Below the pieces are notes generated by a model. That model saw only the letters and a program-made list of their open reading frames with translations, was not told where the DNA came from and searched no databases. A stretch of DNA of 15,307 bases from a bacterium (GTDB lineage Bacteria; Hydrogenedentota; Hydrogenedentia; Hydrogenedentiales; SLHB01), in the NCBI GenBank assembly GCA_024231375.1, contig JAAEQP010001413.1, positions 1-15,307 of the forward strand, read 5' to 3'. A program made the translations under genes and the position numbers. Below, piece by piece: positions 7,986 through 14,741 of this stretch (its first letter is position 1; each line of letters begins with the position of its first letter).

Positions 7986-9533
7986 ATGGAAGCTGCGGGT
8001 AAACCCATCATTGTCCTCGATTTCGGCGCCCAGTACAGCAAGCTCATTGCGCGGCGCGTACGCGAAGCCAACGTATTCAGCCTCATCCTGCCCTTTGATA
8101 TCCCCGTGGACGTGATCCGATCGCACGACCCGGCAGGCATCATCTTCAGCGGCGGCCCGGCCAGCGTCCACGCGGACGGCGCCCCCATGCCCGACCCCGC
8201 GGTGTTCGATCTCGGCGTACCGATTCTCGGCATCTGCTATGGCGTTCAGCTATTCGCCCAGATGCTTGGCGGCAAGGTCGAACGGCCCGAGAAGCGGGAG
8301 TACGGTATTGCCCACGTCGAGCACTCGGACGGCGGAAGCCTGTTCGACGGCGTCGACGCGCGTACCCAGGTCTGGATGAGTCACGGCGATGCCATTTCGA
8401 AACTGCCTGAAGGGTTTGAAGCGCTCGCCCACACGGAAAACTGTCCCTACGCCGCTATCGCCAATGTCGACGCCCAGATCTACGGTGTGCAGTTCCACCC
8501 TGAGGTCGTCCACACGCCCCAGGGCACTCAGATCCTGTCCAACTTCGTCCATGGCATCTGCGGGTGTGGCCGCGAATGGACCATGGGGTCGTTCATCGAG
8601 AACGCTATCGCCGACATTCAGGCTCAGGTTGGTGATGGGCGTGTCGTGTGCGGACTCAGTGGCGGAGTCGATTCCAGCGTGGCGGCCATGCTCATCCACC
8701 GCGCCATCGGCGACCGGCTCACGTGCGTATTCGTGAACAACGGCCTGTTGCGCAAAGGCGAACAAGAGCTTGTGCAGAGCGTTTTCCGCGACAACTTTCA
8801 CATCGACCTGCGCTACGTCGACGCTGAGGACCGGTTCCTGACCGCCCTCGCCGGCGTGGAAGACCCGGAAAAGAAACGCAAGATCATCGGCCGCTTGTTC
8901 ATCGATGTGTTTGACGAAGAGGCCCACGATCTCGGCCAGGTGGATTTCCTCGCCCAAGGCACCCTGTATCCCGACGTCATCGAGAGCGTGTCGGCCACGG
9001 GCGGCCCCTCGGTCACCATCAAGAGCCACCACAACGTCGGCGGTCTGCCCGAGCACATGAAACTGAAGCTCATCGAGCCGCTCCGCGAGTTGTTCAAAGA
9101 CGAGGTGCGCGCGGTCGGTCACGAACTGGGCCTGCCCGACGAGATCGTCATGCGGCATCCTTTCCCGGGTCCCGGCCTGGGCGTGCGATGCATCGGCGAC
9201 CTCACCAAGGAACGTCTCGACACCTTGCGCGAAGCGGACGAGATCTTCATCGACGAGATCAAAGAGGCCGACCTATACGGCGACATCTGGCAGGCCCTCG
9301 TCTGCTTGCTGCCCGTGCGGAGCGTCGGTGTGCAAGGCGACGAACGGACCTACGAGGAAGTGTGCAGTCTCCGCGCCGTCACCAGCGAAGACGCCATGAC
9401 CGCCGACTGGTTCCGGTTCCCGCCGGACGTGCTGCAGCGCGTGGCCAACCGCATCTGCAATGAGGTCAAACACATCAACCGGGTTCTCTACGACGTTACT
9501 TCGAAGCCTCCCGGCACCATTGAGTGGGAGTAG
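7986..9533 (+). CDS. guaA: GMP synthase, glutamine-hydrolysing
   Basis: It converts XMP to GMP using ATP and glutamine, completing the step begun by guaB. At 515 residues it has the standard two-domain form. The N-terminal class I glutamine amidotransferase has DFGAQYS, the nucleophile elbow GICYGVQ (Cys84) and FHPEV with His171 and Glu173. The ATP pyrophosphatase domain carries the P-loop SGGVDSS (225-231). The C-terminal dimerisation domain includes [12 protein letters not shown] and ends with PPGTIEWE, the typical family end. Start: ATG 7986 is preceded by GAGGT at a spacing of five, inside the end of guaB. A variant Val replaces the common Met after the catalytic CYG. No strong terminator follows; a weak hairpin lies at 9545-9562. 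Confidence 0.97.
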   Translation: MEAAGKPIIVLDFGAQYSKLIARRVREANVFSLILPFDIPVDVIRSHDPAGIIFSGGPASVHADGAPMPDPAVFDLGVPILGICYGVQLFAQMLGGKVERPEKREYGIAHVEHSDGGSLFDGVDARTQVWMSHGDAISKLPEGFEALAHTENCPYAAIANVDAQIYGVQFHPEVVHTPQGTQILSNFVHGICGCGREWTMGSFIENAIADIQAQVGDGRVVCGLSGGVDSSVAAMLIHRAIGDRLTCVFVNNGLLRKGEQELVQSVFRDNFHIDLRYVDAEDRFLTALAGVEDPEKKRKIIGRLFIDVFDEEAHDLGQVDFLAQGTLYPDVIESVSATGGPSVTIKSHHNVGGLPEHMKLKLIEPLRELFKDEVRAVGHELGLPDEIVMRHPFPGPGLGVRCIGDLTKERLDTLREADEIFIDEIKEADLYGDIWQALVCLLPVRSVGVQGDERTYEEVCSLRAVTSEDAMTADWFRFPPDVLQRVANRICNEVKHINRVLYDVTSKPPGTIEWE

Positions 9534-9544
9534 GGGCGCTTCGT

Positions 9545-9562
9545 AAGAGACGGTAGCCTCTT
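9545..9562 (+). terminator. Weak hairpin after guaA
   Basis: AAGAG (9545-9549) pairs with CTCTT (9558-9562) around an 8-base loop, followed by GGTTTA. The stem is short and the T-run is poor, so termination here is doubtful. Confidence 0.2.
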
Positions 9563-9589
9563 GGTTTAGGGCCTGGCGGTCAGTGCCAT

Positions 9590-9618
9590 TTGACGTGTGC
9601 CCGAATTCGTGGTACTAA
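9590..9618 (+). promoter_or_regulatory. Weak candidate promoter of the YjfB-like gene
   Basis: TTGACG (9590-9595) is 5 of 6 to the -35 consensus. The matching -10 region around TACTAAT (9613-9619) is poor. It would start transcription about 35 bases before the gene. I looked for a flagellar sigma-28 promoter and found no convincing match. Confidence 0.3.
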
Positions 9619-9660
9619 TGATAAGTGAATGTTCCGAGCGCAATCATGGAGGATTGATGC

Positions 9661-9840
9661 ATGGATGCAGTTTCCGCTGTAGGAACCAGCGCGGCCGAGT
9701 TTCAGGCCAAATACCAAGTCGCCGTTCTCGCCAAGCAGATCAATGTCACTAAAGACATGGGCGACATGGCCTTAAAGCTCATCGAATCCGCCGGAATCGG
9801 CGATCCCGCCGTCGGCAACCGGGTGAACATCTCGGTCTGA
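9661..9840 (+). CDS. YjfB-like putative motility small protein (59 aa)
   Basis: This short gene encodes a helical 59-residue protein. The pattern is a first helix (about 9-26), a second helix (about 28-44, KDMGDMALKLIESAG) and an ending GNRVNISV. This pattern, with a Gly-x-x-(Ile/Val)-(Asp/Asn)-(Ile/Val)-Ser-Val tail, is what I recall for the YjfB-like 'putative motility protein' family. The family is small and its biochemical role is not established. Start: GGAGG at 9648-9652 lies eight bases before ATG 9661. It stands alone: 127 bases after guaA and directly followed by a strong intrinsic terminator. No other flagellar or chemotaxis gene is visible in the window. The family call rests on overall pattern only. 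Confidence 0.75.
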   Translation: MDAVSAVGTSAAEFQAKYQVAVLAKQINVTKDMGDMALKLIESAGIGDPAVGNRVNISV

Positions 9841-9858
9841 CCGTGCTCCCAACCAATC

Positions 9859-9892
9859 ACCGCCCCGTGGATCTCAACCGCGGGGCGGTTTT
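9859..9892 (+). terminator. Intrinsic terminator after the YjfB-like gene
   Basis: ACCGCCCCG (9859-9867) pairs perfectly with CGGGGCGGT (9881-9889) around a 13-base loop, followed by TTTTGTT. It lies 18 bases after the stop codon and insulates the promoter at 9921. Confidence 0.88.
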
Positions 9893-9920
9893 GTTGTGTG
9901 TGCGCCTGCCATTCCTGCTC

Positions 9921-9949
9921 TTGACACAATTCACAGGGCGGGATATGCT
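9921..9949 (+). promoter_or_regulatory. Strong promoter of the candidate structured RNA
   Basis: A perfect TTGACA (9921-9926) is followed after 17 bases by TATGCT (9944-9949). The predicted start at 9955-9956 coincides with the first base of the long-range closing stem of the downstream RNA. Confidence 0.7.
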
Positions 9950-9954
9950 GCATT

Positions 9955-10160
9955 CACGGATGGGCTCCCATGTCCAGGCGCTGGGATACTCTGCTCGTCT
10001 CTTGGGGAGGAGAAGGTGCAAGACGGGATCCAACACTGTAGTCCGATAGGCGCAACGCAACCGCGGTTGCTGTGTCGAGATCTGTCCTGCCTCTTCAAAT
10101 CCGCCCCCGAATCCAGGGGCAAGGAACAACCTCTCGGAGACCCCCGGCTGCGCATCCGTG
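9955..10160 (+). ncRNA. Candidate 6S-type regulatory RNA (about 206 nt)
   Basis: CACGGATG (9955-9962), at the predicted transcription start, pairs perfectly with CATCCGTG (10153-10160). Inside, GGCTCC (9963-9968) pairs with GGAG-A-CC (10136-10142) with one bulged A. An open region follows, then stems 10007-10012/10091-10096, 10014-10016/10086-10088, 10026-10030/10079-10083 and 10033-10036/10072-10075. A small GCCCC/GGGGC hairpin (10103-10107 with 10116-10120) sits in the 3' side of the open region. A closing stem, central bubble with a 3'-side hairpin, irregular apical arm and 180-210 nt length is the 6S RNA plan, which imitates an open promoter and binds RNA polymerase. Primary sequence is not diagnostic, so a long leader of the downstream gene remains possible. 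Confidence 0.5.
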
Positions 10161-10161
10161 G

Positions 10162-10178
10162 TGACGTCAAGCATGCTT
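10162..10178. repeat. Two abutting palindromes between the RNA and the propeller gene
   Basis: TGACGTCA (10162-10169) and AAGCATGCTT (10169-10178) are perfect palindromes sharing one base. They lie directly after the closing stem of the candidate RNA and 63 bases before the next start codon. They could be operator half-sites or a weak 3' hairpin; nothing decides between these. Confidence 0.35.
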
Positions 10179-10240
10179 CCTTAGAGGGGTGCCGTGTGTC
10201 TTGAGGGAGGGGCCAACATAATAGGGTGGGGAGAAGTTTG

Positions 10241-11545
10241 ATGATTGTGTTCAGGAAATCGAGCCGTGTTCTTCCTCTCGTGGCCGTGTTGGTGTTCGCT
10301 GGCGAGGCGGTGGCATTGCCGGACACGCCGGACGTTCTCGTGCCGCAGGCCAACAGCGCCGTCGTCGCCATGGCCCGATCGGGCGACACCGTGTACGTGG
10401 GAGGAAGCTTCACCCAGATAGGCGGCGTAGCGCGCAACTACCTTGCGGCGTTCGACGCCACCACCGGCATCGTGGATCCAGCCTGGAATCCGAACCCCAG
10501 CAGCAGTGTCGTGGCTCTTGCGGTGTCGGGCGGCAAGGTCTACATGGGCGGTGGTTTCACGACGGTAAACGGCGGGGCAACGGCCCGCAACCGGCTGGCG
10601 GCCTTCAATCTGGCCGACGGAACCAGCGCAGCCACGCCCGATCCCGCTTGGGACCCAAACATGGATGCCCAAGTCTCAGGCATTGTGGTATCAGGATCCA
10701 AGGTCTACGTGGGCGGTAGTTTCACGACGGTGAACGGCGGAGCAACGACGCGGAACCGGTTGGCGGCCTTCAACCCGGCCGACGGGACCAGCGCGGCCAC
10801 GCCCGACCCCGCCTGGGACCCAGATATGAACAACCCTGTCGCGGGCCACGCCCTTGTGGTGTCGGGCGGCAAGGTCTATGCCGGCGGCACCTTCACGGCG
10901 GTGAGCGGCGGCGCGACCACGCGCAACTACTTGGCAGCCTTCAACCTGGCTGACGGGACCAGCGCAGCCACGCCCGACCCCGCCTGGGATCCGAACATGA
11001 ACCTCATCGTCACGTCCCTTGCGGTGTCCGGTGGCCAAGTCTACGTGGGCGGCGCTTTCACGGCGGCGAACGGCGGCGCGACCACACGGAGGTATCTGGC
11101 AGCCTTCAACCTAGCCGATGGCACTAGCGCCGCCACGCCTGATGCAGTCTGGGACCCCAACGTGGGCGATGTGGTTACCGCCCTTACGGTGTTCGACGGC
11201 AAGGTCTACGCGGGAGGCAATTTCGTCACGGTGAACGGAGGAGCAACGACGCGGAACCGGTTGGCGGCCTTCAACCCGGCCGATGGTTCCAGCGCTGCGA
11301 TTGCCGAGGCCTGGAACCCGAACGCCAACCTGCCTGTTCTCGAACTCGCGGAGTCGGGTTCCGACGGCATCCTGGTCGGCGGCTACTTCACGACGGTCGG
11401 CGGTAGCGCGCGGACCTACCTGGCCGGGTTCAGCGAGCCCCCAGCATTGCCGCTGAGTTGGATCCCGGCGGCCGCAGTCATGGTTGTGCTGGCTTTGTTC
11501 GTAGTCGTGCGCCGCAAGGCCCGGTCGGCCCGGCCTGAAGCCTGA
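10241..11545 (+). CDS. Secreted seven-bladed beta-propeller repeat protein with C-terminal membrane anchor (434 aa)
   Basis: An N-terminal signal peptide (about 1-26, basic start then hydrophobic core ending AVA) precedes seven repeats. Each contains a VYxGGxF(T/V) strand, beginning near residues 51, 100, 155, 212, 267, 322 and 377. Most repeats continue with GGATTRN.LAAFN.ADGTSAATPDPAWDPN. Spacing is 49-57 residues and the repeats fit the delta-60/DUF5122-type propeller pattern. The last blade is followed by a Pro-rich linker, LPLSW, a hydrophobic helix (about 403-423) and an RRK basic tail. That tripartite tail resembles exosortase-class or other C-terminal sorting signals. Start: ATG 10241 has GGGGAG about seven bases upstream; the GTG at 10226 would leave the ribosome site inside the gene. 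No catalytic residues are visible, so a surface binding or adhesion role is inferred. Confidence 0.88.
   Translation: MIVFRKSSRVLPLVAVLVFAGEAVALPDTPDVLVPQANSAVVAMARSGDTVYVGGSFTQIGGVARNYLAAFDATTGIVDPAWNPNPSSSVVALAVSGGKVYMGGGFTTVNGGATARNRLAAFNLADGTSAATPDPAWDPNMDAQVSGIVVSGSKVYVGGSFTTVNGGATTRNRLAAFNPADGTSAATPDPAWDPDMNNPVAGHALVVSGGKVYAGGTFTAVSGGATTRNYLAAFNLADGTSAATPDPAWDPNMNLIVTSLAVSGGQVYVGGAFTAANGGATTRRYLAAFNLADGTSAATPDAVWDPNVGDVVTALTVFDGKVYAGGNFVTVNGGATTRNRLAAFNPADGSSAAIAEAWNPNANLPVLELAESGSDGILVGGYFTTVGGSARTYLAGFSEPPALPLSWIPAAAVMVVLALFVVVRRKARSARPEA
10739..10782 (+). repeat. 44-bp direct repeat within the propeller gene, copy 1
   Basis: These 44 bases, running from GGAGCAACGACG to CCCGGCCGA, are identical to 11240-11283, 501 bases (167 codons) downstream in the same frame. 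Exact identity including third codon positions suggests recent duplication or gene conversion between blades 3 and 6. Confidence 0.85.
11240..11283 (+). repeat. 44-bp direct repeat within the propeller gene, copy 2
   Basis: Identical to 10739-10782, in the same codon frame, in the sixth blade. The other blades share the protein motif but have more synonymous differences. Confidence 0.85.
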
Positions 11546-11577
11546 TGAGCTTCTGAACACGTATGGCTAGTCGCATG

Positions 11578-11616
11578 GCCACGTGTCGCCCGAACCCAGT
11601 TCCGGCGACACGTGGC
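11578..11616. terminator. Long perfect hairpin after the propeller gene
   Basis: GCCACGTGTCGCC (11578-11590) pairs perfectly with GGCGACACGTGGC (11604-11616). Inside, after one C-C mismatch, GAAC (11592-11595) pairs with GTTC (11599-11602) around a CCA loop. This 17-bp stem lies 32 bases after the stop codon. Only a weak T-containing stretch (GTTCTT) follows, so it may be a rho-independent-like terminator, an RNA-stabilising stem or a binding site. Confidence 0.6.
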
Positions 11617-11648
11617 GCCGTTCTTGGAGGCACACTCCCGCGTCTCCG

Positions 11649-11678
11649 TTGACACCCCGCCAGCCGACGGACTAGACT
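11649..11678 (+). promoter_or_regulatory. Promoter of the HAD hydrolase gene
   Basis: A perfect TTGACA (11649-11654) and TAGACT (11673-11678) are separated by 18 bases. The predicted start near 11685 gives a leader of about 16 nt, long enough to include the AGGA ribosome site at 11692-11695. Confidence 0.6.
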
Positions 11679-11700
11679 CGCGTGGTTTCTCAGGAAAGGC

Positions 11701-12450
11701 GTGTCTCGCATCATGAAGAAACCCCAAGCCATCCTCTTCGACATGGGCGGCGTGCTTCAGGACGCCTCGGACTCCTATACCCTCGAGTCGTTTCCCCTGT
11801 CATTTCCGGACGGCCTGTCCGAAGAGGCCCCCGTCGAGTGGTTCGTGGGCATGTCGGTGGCGTGTCTTGAACCGTTCCTTGCGCTAGTGCCACCCCGTCC
11901 CGCGATGGATTTCTCGCCCATCGTGGGCGATTGGCTCGCCCGGCGCGGCATCGAGCCCTCGCCGGACGCCATTGCCCACTGGTTGGGCGTGATGGAGCAA
12001 TGGGAAGCGCGTCCCATCTATCCCCATGTGAAATCGACGCTTGAAACGCTGCACGCACGCGGTTACCGGCTCGGGGTCGTGTCCAACACCATGAACGCCG
12101 CCAGCTACCTGCGTGGCCATTTCCGCGAAGCCGGTATCCGCGACTTCTTCGAAGTCACGGTGTTCTCGCCGGAAGTGGGCGTGAACAAGCCCGATCCCGC
12201 CATATTCCATCAGGCACTCGACGCCATGGGCGTGGAACCGGCGCAGGCGTGGTACGTGGGCGACAAACCGCAGCGCGACATCTGCGGCGCCCACCGGGCG
12301 GGCATGACGGCCGTGCTGGTCGACAGCGCCCACACAGACCGCATCAACGACGGACCCGAGTACGTGCCCGATTATTCGATTCGCGACATCGCGGCTCTGC
12401 CCGCCCTACTCGACGAACTGTTCGCGGCTGAAGTGGGGGAGACGCCATGA
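11701..12450 (+). CDS. HAD-superfamily hydrolase, subfamily IA type (249 aa)
   Basis: A predicted cytosolic phosphatase-like enzyme; the substrate is unknown. Motif I is ILFDMGGVL with nucleophile Asp14, but the second Asp of the classical DxD is Gly16. This FDxGG/N form is common in YihX-like HAD proteins. A helical cap occupies roughly residues 25-105. Motif II is VVSNT (Ser128), motif III has Lys163 in VNKPDP, and motif IV is YVGDKPQRD (Asp188, Asp193). Start: GTG 11701 has AGGA at a spacing of five; ATG 11713 lies in frame but is less well spaced. The gene has its own promoter and its stop overlaps the start of the downstream miniprotein by 4 nt (ATGA). Confidence 0.9.
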   Translation: MSRIMKKPQAILFDMGGVLQDASDSYTLESFPLSFPDGLSEEAPVEWFVGMSVACLEPFLALVPPRPAMDFSPIVGDWLARRGIEPSPDAIAHWLGVMEQWEARPIYPHVKSTLETLHARGYRLGVVSNTMNAASYLRGHFREAGIRDFFEVTVFSPEVGVNKPDPAIFHQALDAMGVEPAQAWYVGDKPQRDICGAHRAGMTAVLVDSAHTDRINDGPEYVPDYSIRDIAALPALLDELFAAEVGETP

Positions 12451-12638
12451 CCCGGCGCCGGGAAGAAGAGAAGCGCCGCCGCCAACGTACGGGTGGCGGT
12501 GTTGAGCGCCCCGCCGACTGCATCGGGACGTGCATTACGTGCATCCCCGATTGTCCGGTACACGAAGAAGAGCGAAAGAGACGACGCGAGGCCGAGGGTA
12601 AGGGGGGAGATGAGGCCCCGGCGGTCGGCGACGGCTGA
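12447..12638 (+). CDS. Small Cys-cluster protein translationally coupled to the HAD gene (63 aa)
   Basis: I do not recognise a family. The N terminus is a dense Arg/Lys/Glu block (residues 2-14), followed by a cysteine cluster Cys25-x3-Cys29-x2-Cys32-x3-Cys36 with His39 close by. A second charged block (40-53) and an acidic or Gly-rich tail come next. The cluster could bind zinc or an iron-sulfur centre; CX3CX2C recalls radical-SAM spacing, but the protein is far too small for that fold. Evidence that it is translated: GGGGGAG at 12435-12441 lies five bases before the ATG, and the ATGA overlap with the HAD stop is typical of coupled genes. Against it are the short length and the simple charged composition, which GC-rich DNA can produce by chance. 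Confidence 0.55.
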   Translation: MTRRREEEKRRRQRTGGGVERPADCIGTCITCIPDCPVHEEERKRRREAEGKGGDEAPAVGDG

Positions 12639-12645
12639 CGCGTCT

Positions 12646-12807
12646 TAGAGCACCTTGACCAATTCTGTAGCCGCATCTGCTGGTTGCGGCGTCGGCTGAC
12701 CGCGTCACGAAACCTCGCCGTGGCTCTGCCACGCCTGCGTTCTCGTTCCTTGCCTGCCTCGTCCTAACTGGCGCAGCTACGGCCACACAATTACTCAAAG
12801 CGCTCTA
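12646..12807. mobile_element. Fold-back, MITE-like element of about 162 bp with imperfect terminal inverted repeats
   Basis: The left end starts TAGAGCACCTTGACCAATT and the right end, reverse-complemented, starts TAGAGCGCTTTGAGTAATT. The similarity continues for about 38 bases with roughly 27 matches (for example TGTAGCCG against TGTGGCCG). At the centre, CGTGGC-TCT-GCCACG (12719-12733) is a perfect hairpin whose midpoint equals that of the whole element. The ends read TA-GAGC and GCTC-TA, as a TA target duplication would. No transposase is encoded. It fills the gap between two convergent genes. A long convergent-terminator structure is the alternative reading, but there is no T-run. Confidence 0.6.
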
Positions 12808-13863
12808 GAAGGGCGAATCCGTGATGCGTCCGGCTTCGGCCGGAATCTGAATCAGGAAGCGCGCGCCTCCTGCCTCACGATTGGCGTAGCTCACCTTGCC
12901 GTGGTGCGCGGCCACGATGCGATGTACGATCGTCAGGCCGAGACCCGTGCCGGCTTCCTTCTTCGTGAAGAACGGCGAGAACAGGTCTTCCCCGTCGTTT
13001 AGATGGATGCCCGGTCCGTTGTCGAGGATCTCGTACTCCACGAATCCGTCGTCCAAGTGGACCAGCACTTCCACGAACCCGCCGGGATCCAACGCGTCGA
13101 TCCCGTTGTTCACGATATTCACCACCGCTTGGGCAAGCCGCTCCGGATCGGCCCTGAACGCGGGCACATCGTCGTCGCATGTCGTGGACACTGTGACCTG
13201 TTTCTTTTCGGCCCTGCGGTGGCAGAGCTGCAGAGCCCGCTCTACAACGTCGCGGGGATGACACTCGTGCGGCTTCAACTCGAAAGGCCGGGCCAGTCCC
13301 AGGAACTGCGATATGGACCGTTCAAGATGCTTCGTTTCCTCGAAGATGGCTTTGACTTTCCTCTCCAGATCCTCCTGTCCTTCGAGCTTTCGCATCAGCA
13401 GCTCGGACATTCCGCTGATCACGCTCAAGGGGTTCCGGAGTTCATGCACCACGCCCGCGGTCAGTTCACCGAGGGAAGCCAGTTGCCGGTTGAGTTCCGC
13501 GGCCCGTTCCAACTGACGGCGCTCCGTCATGTCGATGAAGAGGAAGATGACGCCGTTGAAGGGTTCGGGACCTTCGAGAAGCGAGGCCGAAAGACCGATT
13601 TCCTGTTTCGTGCCGTCCGGAAGGGGGACGTAGATCTCGCGACGGCTCACGGTCTCGCCAGACTGTCGGACTTCTTCGAACACCTGGGCCATCGGCGCGA
13701 GGGCTCCTACATCGCCAACGCGTCGTCCCGGTTGCAGGTCGGCCTCCGTCGCGTGCAGATGGTCGGCCGCGGCTCGGTTCGATGTGAGGATCGCACCTTC
13801 CCCGTCCACGGCGACAATCCCACTGGTCAGGCTGTTGATGATCTGCTGGCCGTAGCCTTCCAT
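12805..13863 (-). CDS. Soluble PAS-domain sensor histidine kinase (352 aa)
   Basis: It is an autophosphorylating two-component sensor with no membrane helix, so cytosolic, as in NtrB-like kinases. A PAS domain spans about residues 6-115 and ends in the typical FIDMTERRQLE linker. The HisKA H-box VVHELRNPLS carries the phospho-acceptor His140. The ATPase domain has the N-box VVNIVNNGIDAL, the G1 box DNGPGI, the F-box FSPFFTKKEAG and the G2 box TGLGL. Start: ATG 13863 has GGGAGG nine bases upstream. A GTG at 13899 would add 12 residues and overlap rsmA; I prefer the ATG. It follows rsmA by 29 bases. No response regulator is in the window. Its stop codon TAG is part of the terminal repeat of the adjacent fold-back element. 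Confidence 0.92.
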   Translation of the reverse strand: MEGYGQQIINSLTSGIVAVDGEGAILTSNRAAADHLHATEADLQPGRRVGDVGALAPMAQVFEEVRQSGETVSRREIYVPLPDGTKQEIGLSASLLEGPEPFNGVIFLFIDMTERRQLERAAELNRQLASLGELTAGVVHELRNPLSVISGMSELLMRKLEGQEDLERKVKAIFEETKHLERSISQFLGLARPFELKPHECHPRDVVERALQLCHRRAEKKQVTVSTTCDDDVPAFRADPERLAQAVVNIVNNGIDALDPGGFVEVLVHLDDGFVEYEILDNGPGIHLNDGEDLFSPFFTKKEAGTGLGLTIVHRIVAAHHGKVSYANREAGGARFLIQIPAEAGRITDSPF

Positions 13864-13892
13864 CCCAAACGCCCTCCCCCGGCGTTGCGGCG

Positions 13893-14741
13893 TCAGCACC
13901 GTTTCCGGATGGCCTGTGCCAGCGCCGCGAAATCATCCAGCGTCAATGTCTGCGGCCGGCGTCCCGGGTCGATGCCCGTCTCCTCGAAGGCGGCGAGCAC
14001 CGCGTCCGCGGGAGCCCCGAATGCCGACCGCGTCAGCGAATTCCTGAGCGTCTTCCTGCGCTGCCCGAAGGCGGCGCGGATCATGCGAAACAGGAATCCT
14101 CTGTCAACGTCAGGATACAGCGGCTCGCCTCGTCCGCGCAACCGTACAATGCAACTGTCCACCTTGGGTTGTGGCCGGAAACACGTGCGGGGTACGCGAT
14201 GGACGATATCCACCTGTCCGTGATACTGGGAGGCAATGGAGAGCATGCCGTAGTCGTGGGCGCCCACGCTGGCCACCATCCGCAACGCCACCTCTTCCTG
14301 CACCATCACCACCACACGCGACACGGGCAGTTCGCCTTCCCAGAAATGAAACAGAATCGGCGTCGTGATGTAGTACGGAAGGTTCGCCACGATCTTCAGC
14401 TTCGTACACCCCGGCAGGAACTCGTCCACCAGCTTCTGCACGCTGTGGTTCAACACGTCGCCCCGGAACAGGGCCACGTTCTCCTTTTCAGCGAACTGAT
14501 CTTCCAGGCAGGGCATGAAGGCACGGTCGATCTCAATGGACAACAACCGTCCTGCCTGCTGGCACAGGCGGGTGGTCAATGCTCCCAGTCCGGCGCCCAC
14601 CTCGATCACGTCGTCCTCGGCCGTCAACCCCGCCGAATCGACCATGATCCGGTTGATGTTGTCGTCCAGGAGCAGATTCTGCCCGAGCGACTTCTTGAAC
14701 GAGATGCCGTATTGTTTGACGAGGTCCCGCAGAGCCATCAT
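13893..14741 (-). CDS. rsmA: 16S rRNA dimethyladenosine transferase RsmA/KsgA
   Basis: It dimethylates two adjacent adenosines (1518 and 1519 in E. coli numbering) near the 3' end of 16S rRNA using S-adenosylmethionine, a late step in small-subunit assembly. At 282 residues it has normal length. Motifs: KKSLGQNLL (16-24), the SAM-binding EVGAGLGALT (47-56), acidic SIEID (68-72), GDVL (94-97) and the catalytic NLPYY (120-124). Later come RPQPKVDSCIVRL and AFGQRRKTLRNSL, typical of the C-terminal domain. Start: ATG 14741 overlaps the permease stop as ATGA, with GGAG four bases upstream. The adjacent ATG at 14738 is an equally spaced alternative. Translation is probably coupled to the permease gene. 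Confidence 0.96.
   Translation of the reverse strand: MMALRDLVKQYGISFKKSLGQNLLLDDNINRIMVDSAGLTAEDDVIEVGAGLGALTTRLCQQAGRLLSIEIDRAFMPCLEDQFAEKENVALFRGDVLNHSVQKLVDEFLPGCTKLKIVANLPYYITTPILFHFWEGELPVSRVVVMVQEEVALRMVASVGAHDYGMLSIASQYHGQVDIVHRVPRTCFRPQPKVDSCIVRLRGRGEPLYPDVDRGFLFRMIRAAFGQRRKTLRNSLTRSAFGAPADAVLAAFEETGIDPGRRPQTLTLDDFAALAQAIRKRC

Noticed and set aside
6543..8171. 542-codon minus-strand open frame across guaB
   Set aside because: It lies opposite the certain guaB gene and has low-complexity shadow composition (Asp, Gly, His, Val-rich) with no family motif.
10101..10160. Possible glycine-riboswitch-like core (CCGAA, GGGGCAA, CTCTC in order)
   Set aside because: The spacing and the conserved GGAGAG and AGGAC elements of a glycine aptamer are not found, and the downstream gene has no link to glycine.
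9857..10174. Minus-strand 105-codon frame over the same region
   Set aside because: No ribosome site or recognisable domain; it overlaps the terminator and the structured RNA.
9896..10204. 102-codon plus-strand frame between the terminator and the propeller gene
   Set aside because: No ribosome site or domain is seen, and it coincides with the base-paired candidate RNA, which explains the region better.
12535..12798. 87-codon minus-strand frame across the fold-back element
   Set aside because: It is produced by the inverted-repeat element itself and lacks a ribosome site or domain.
13003..14223. 406-codon plus-strand open frame across the kinase and rsmA
   Set aside because: It is antisense to two well-recognised genes and has no motif of its own.
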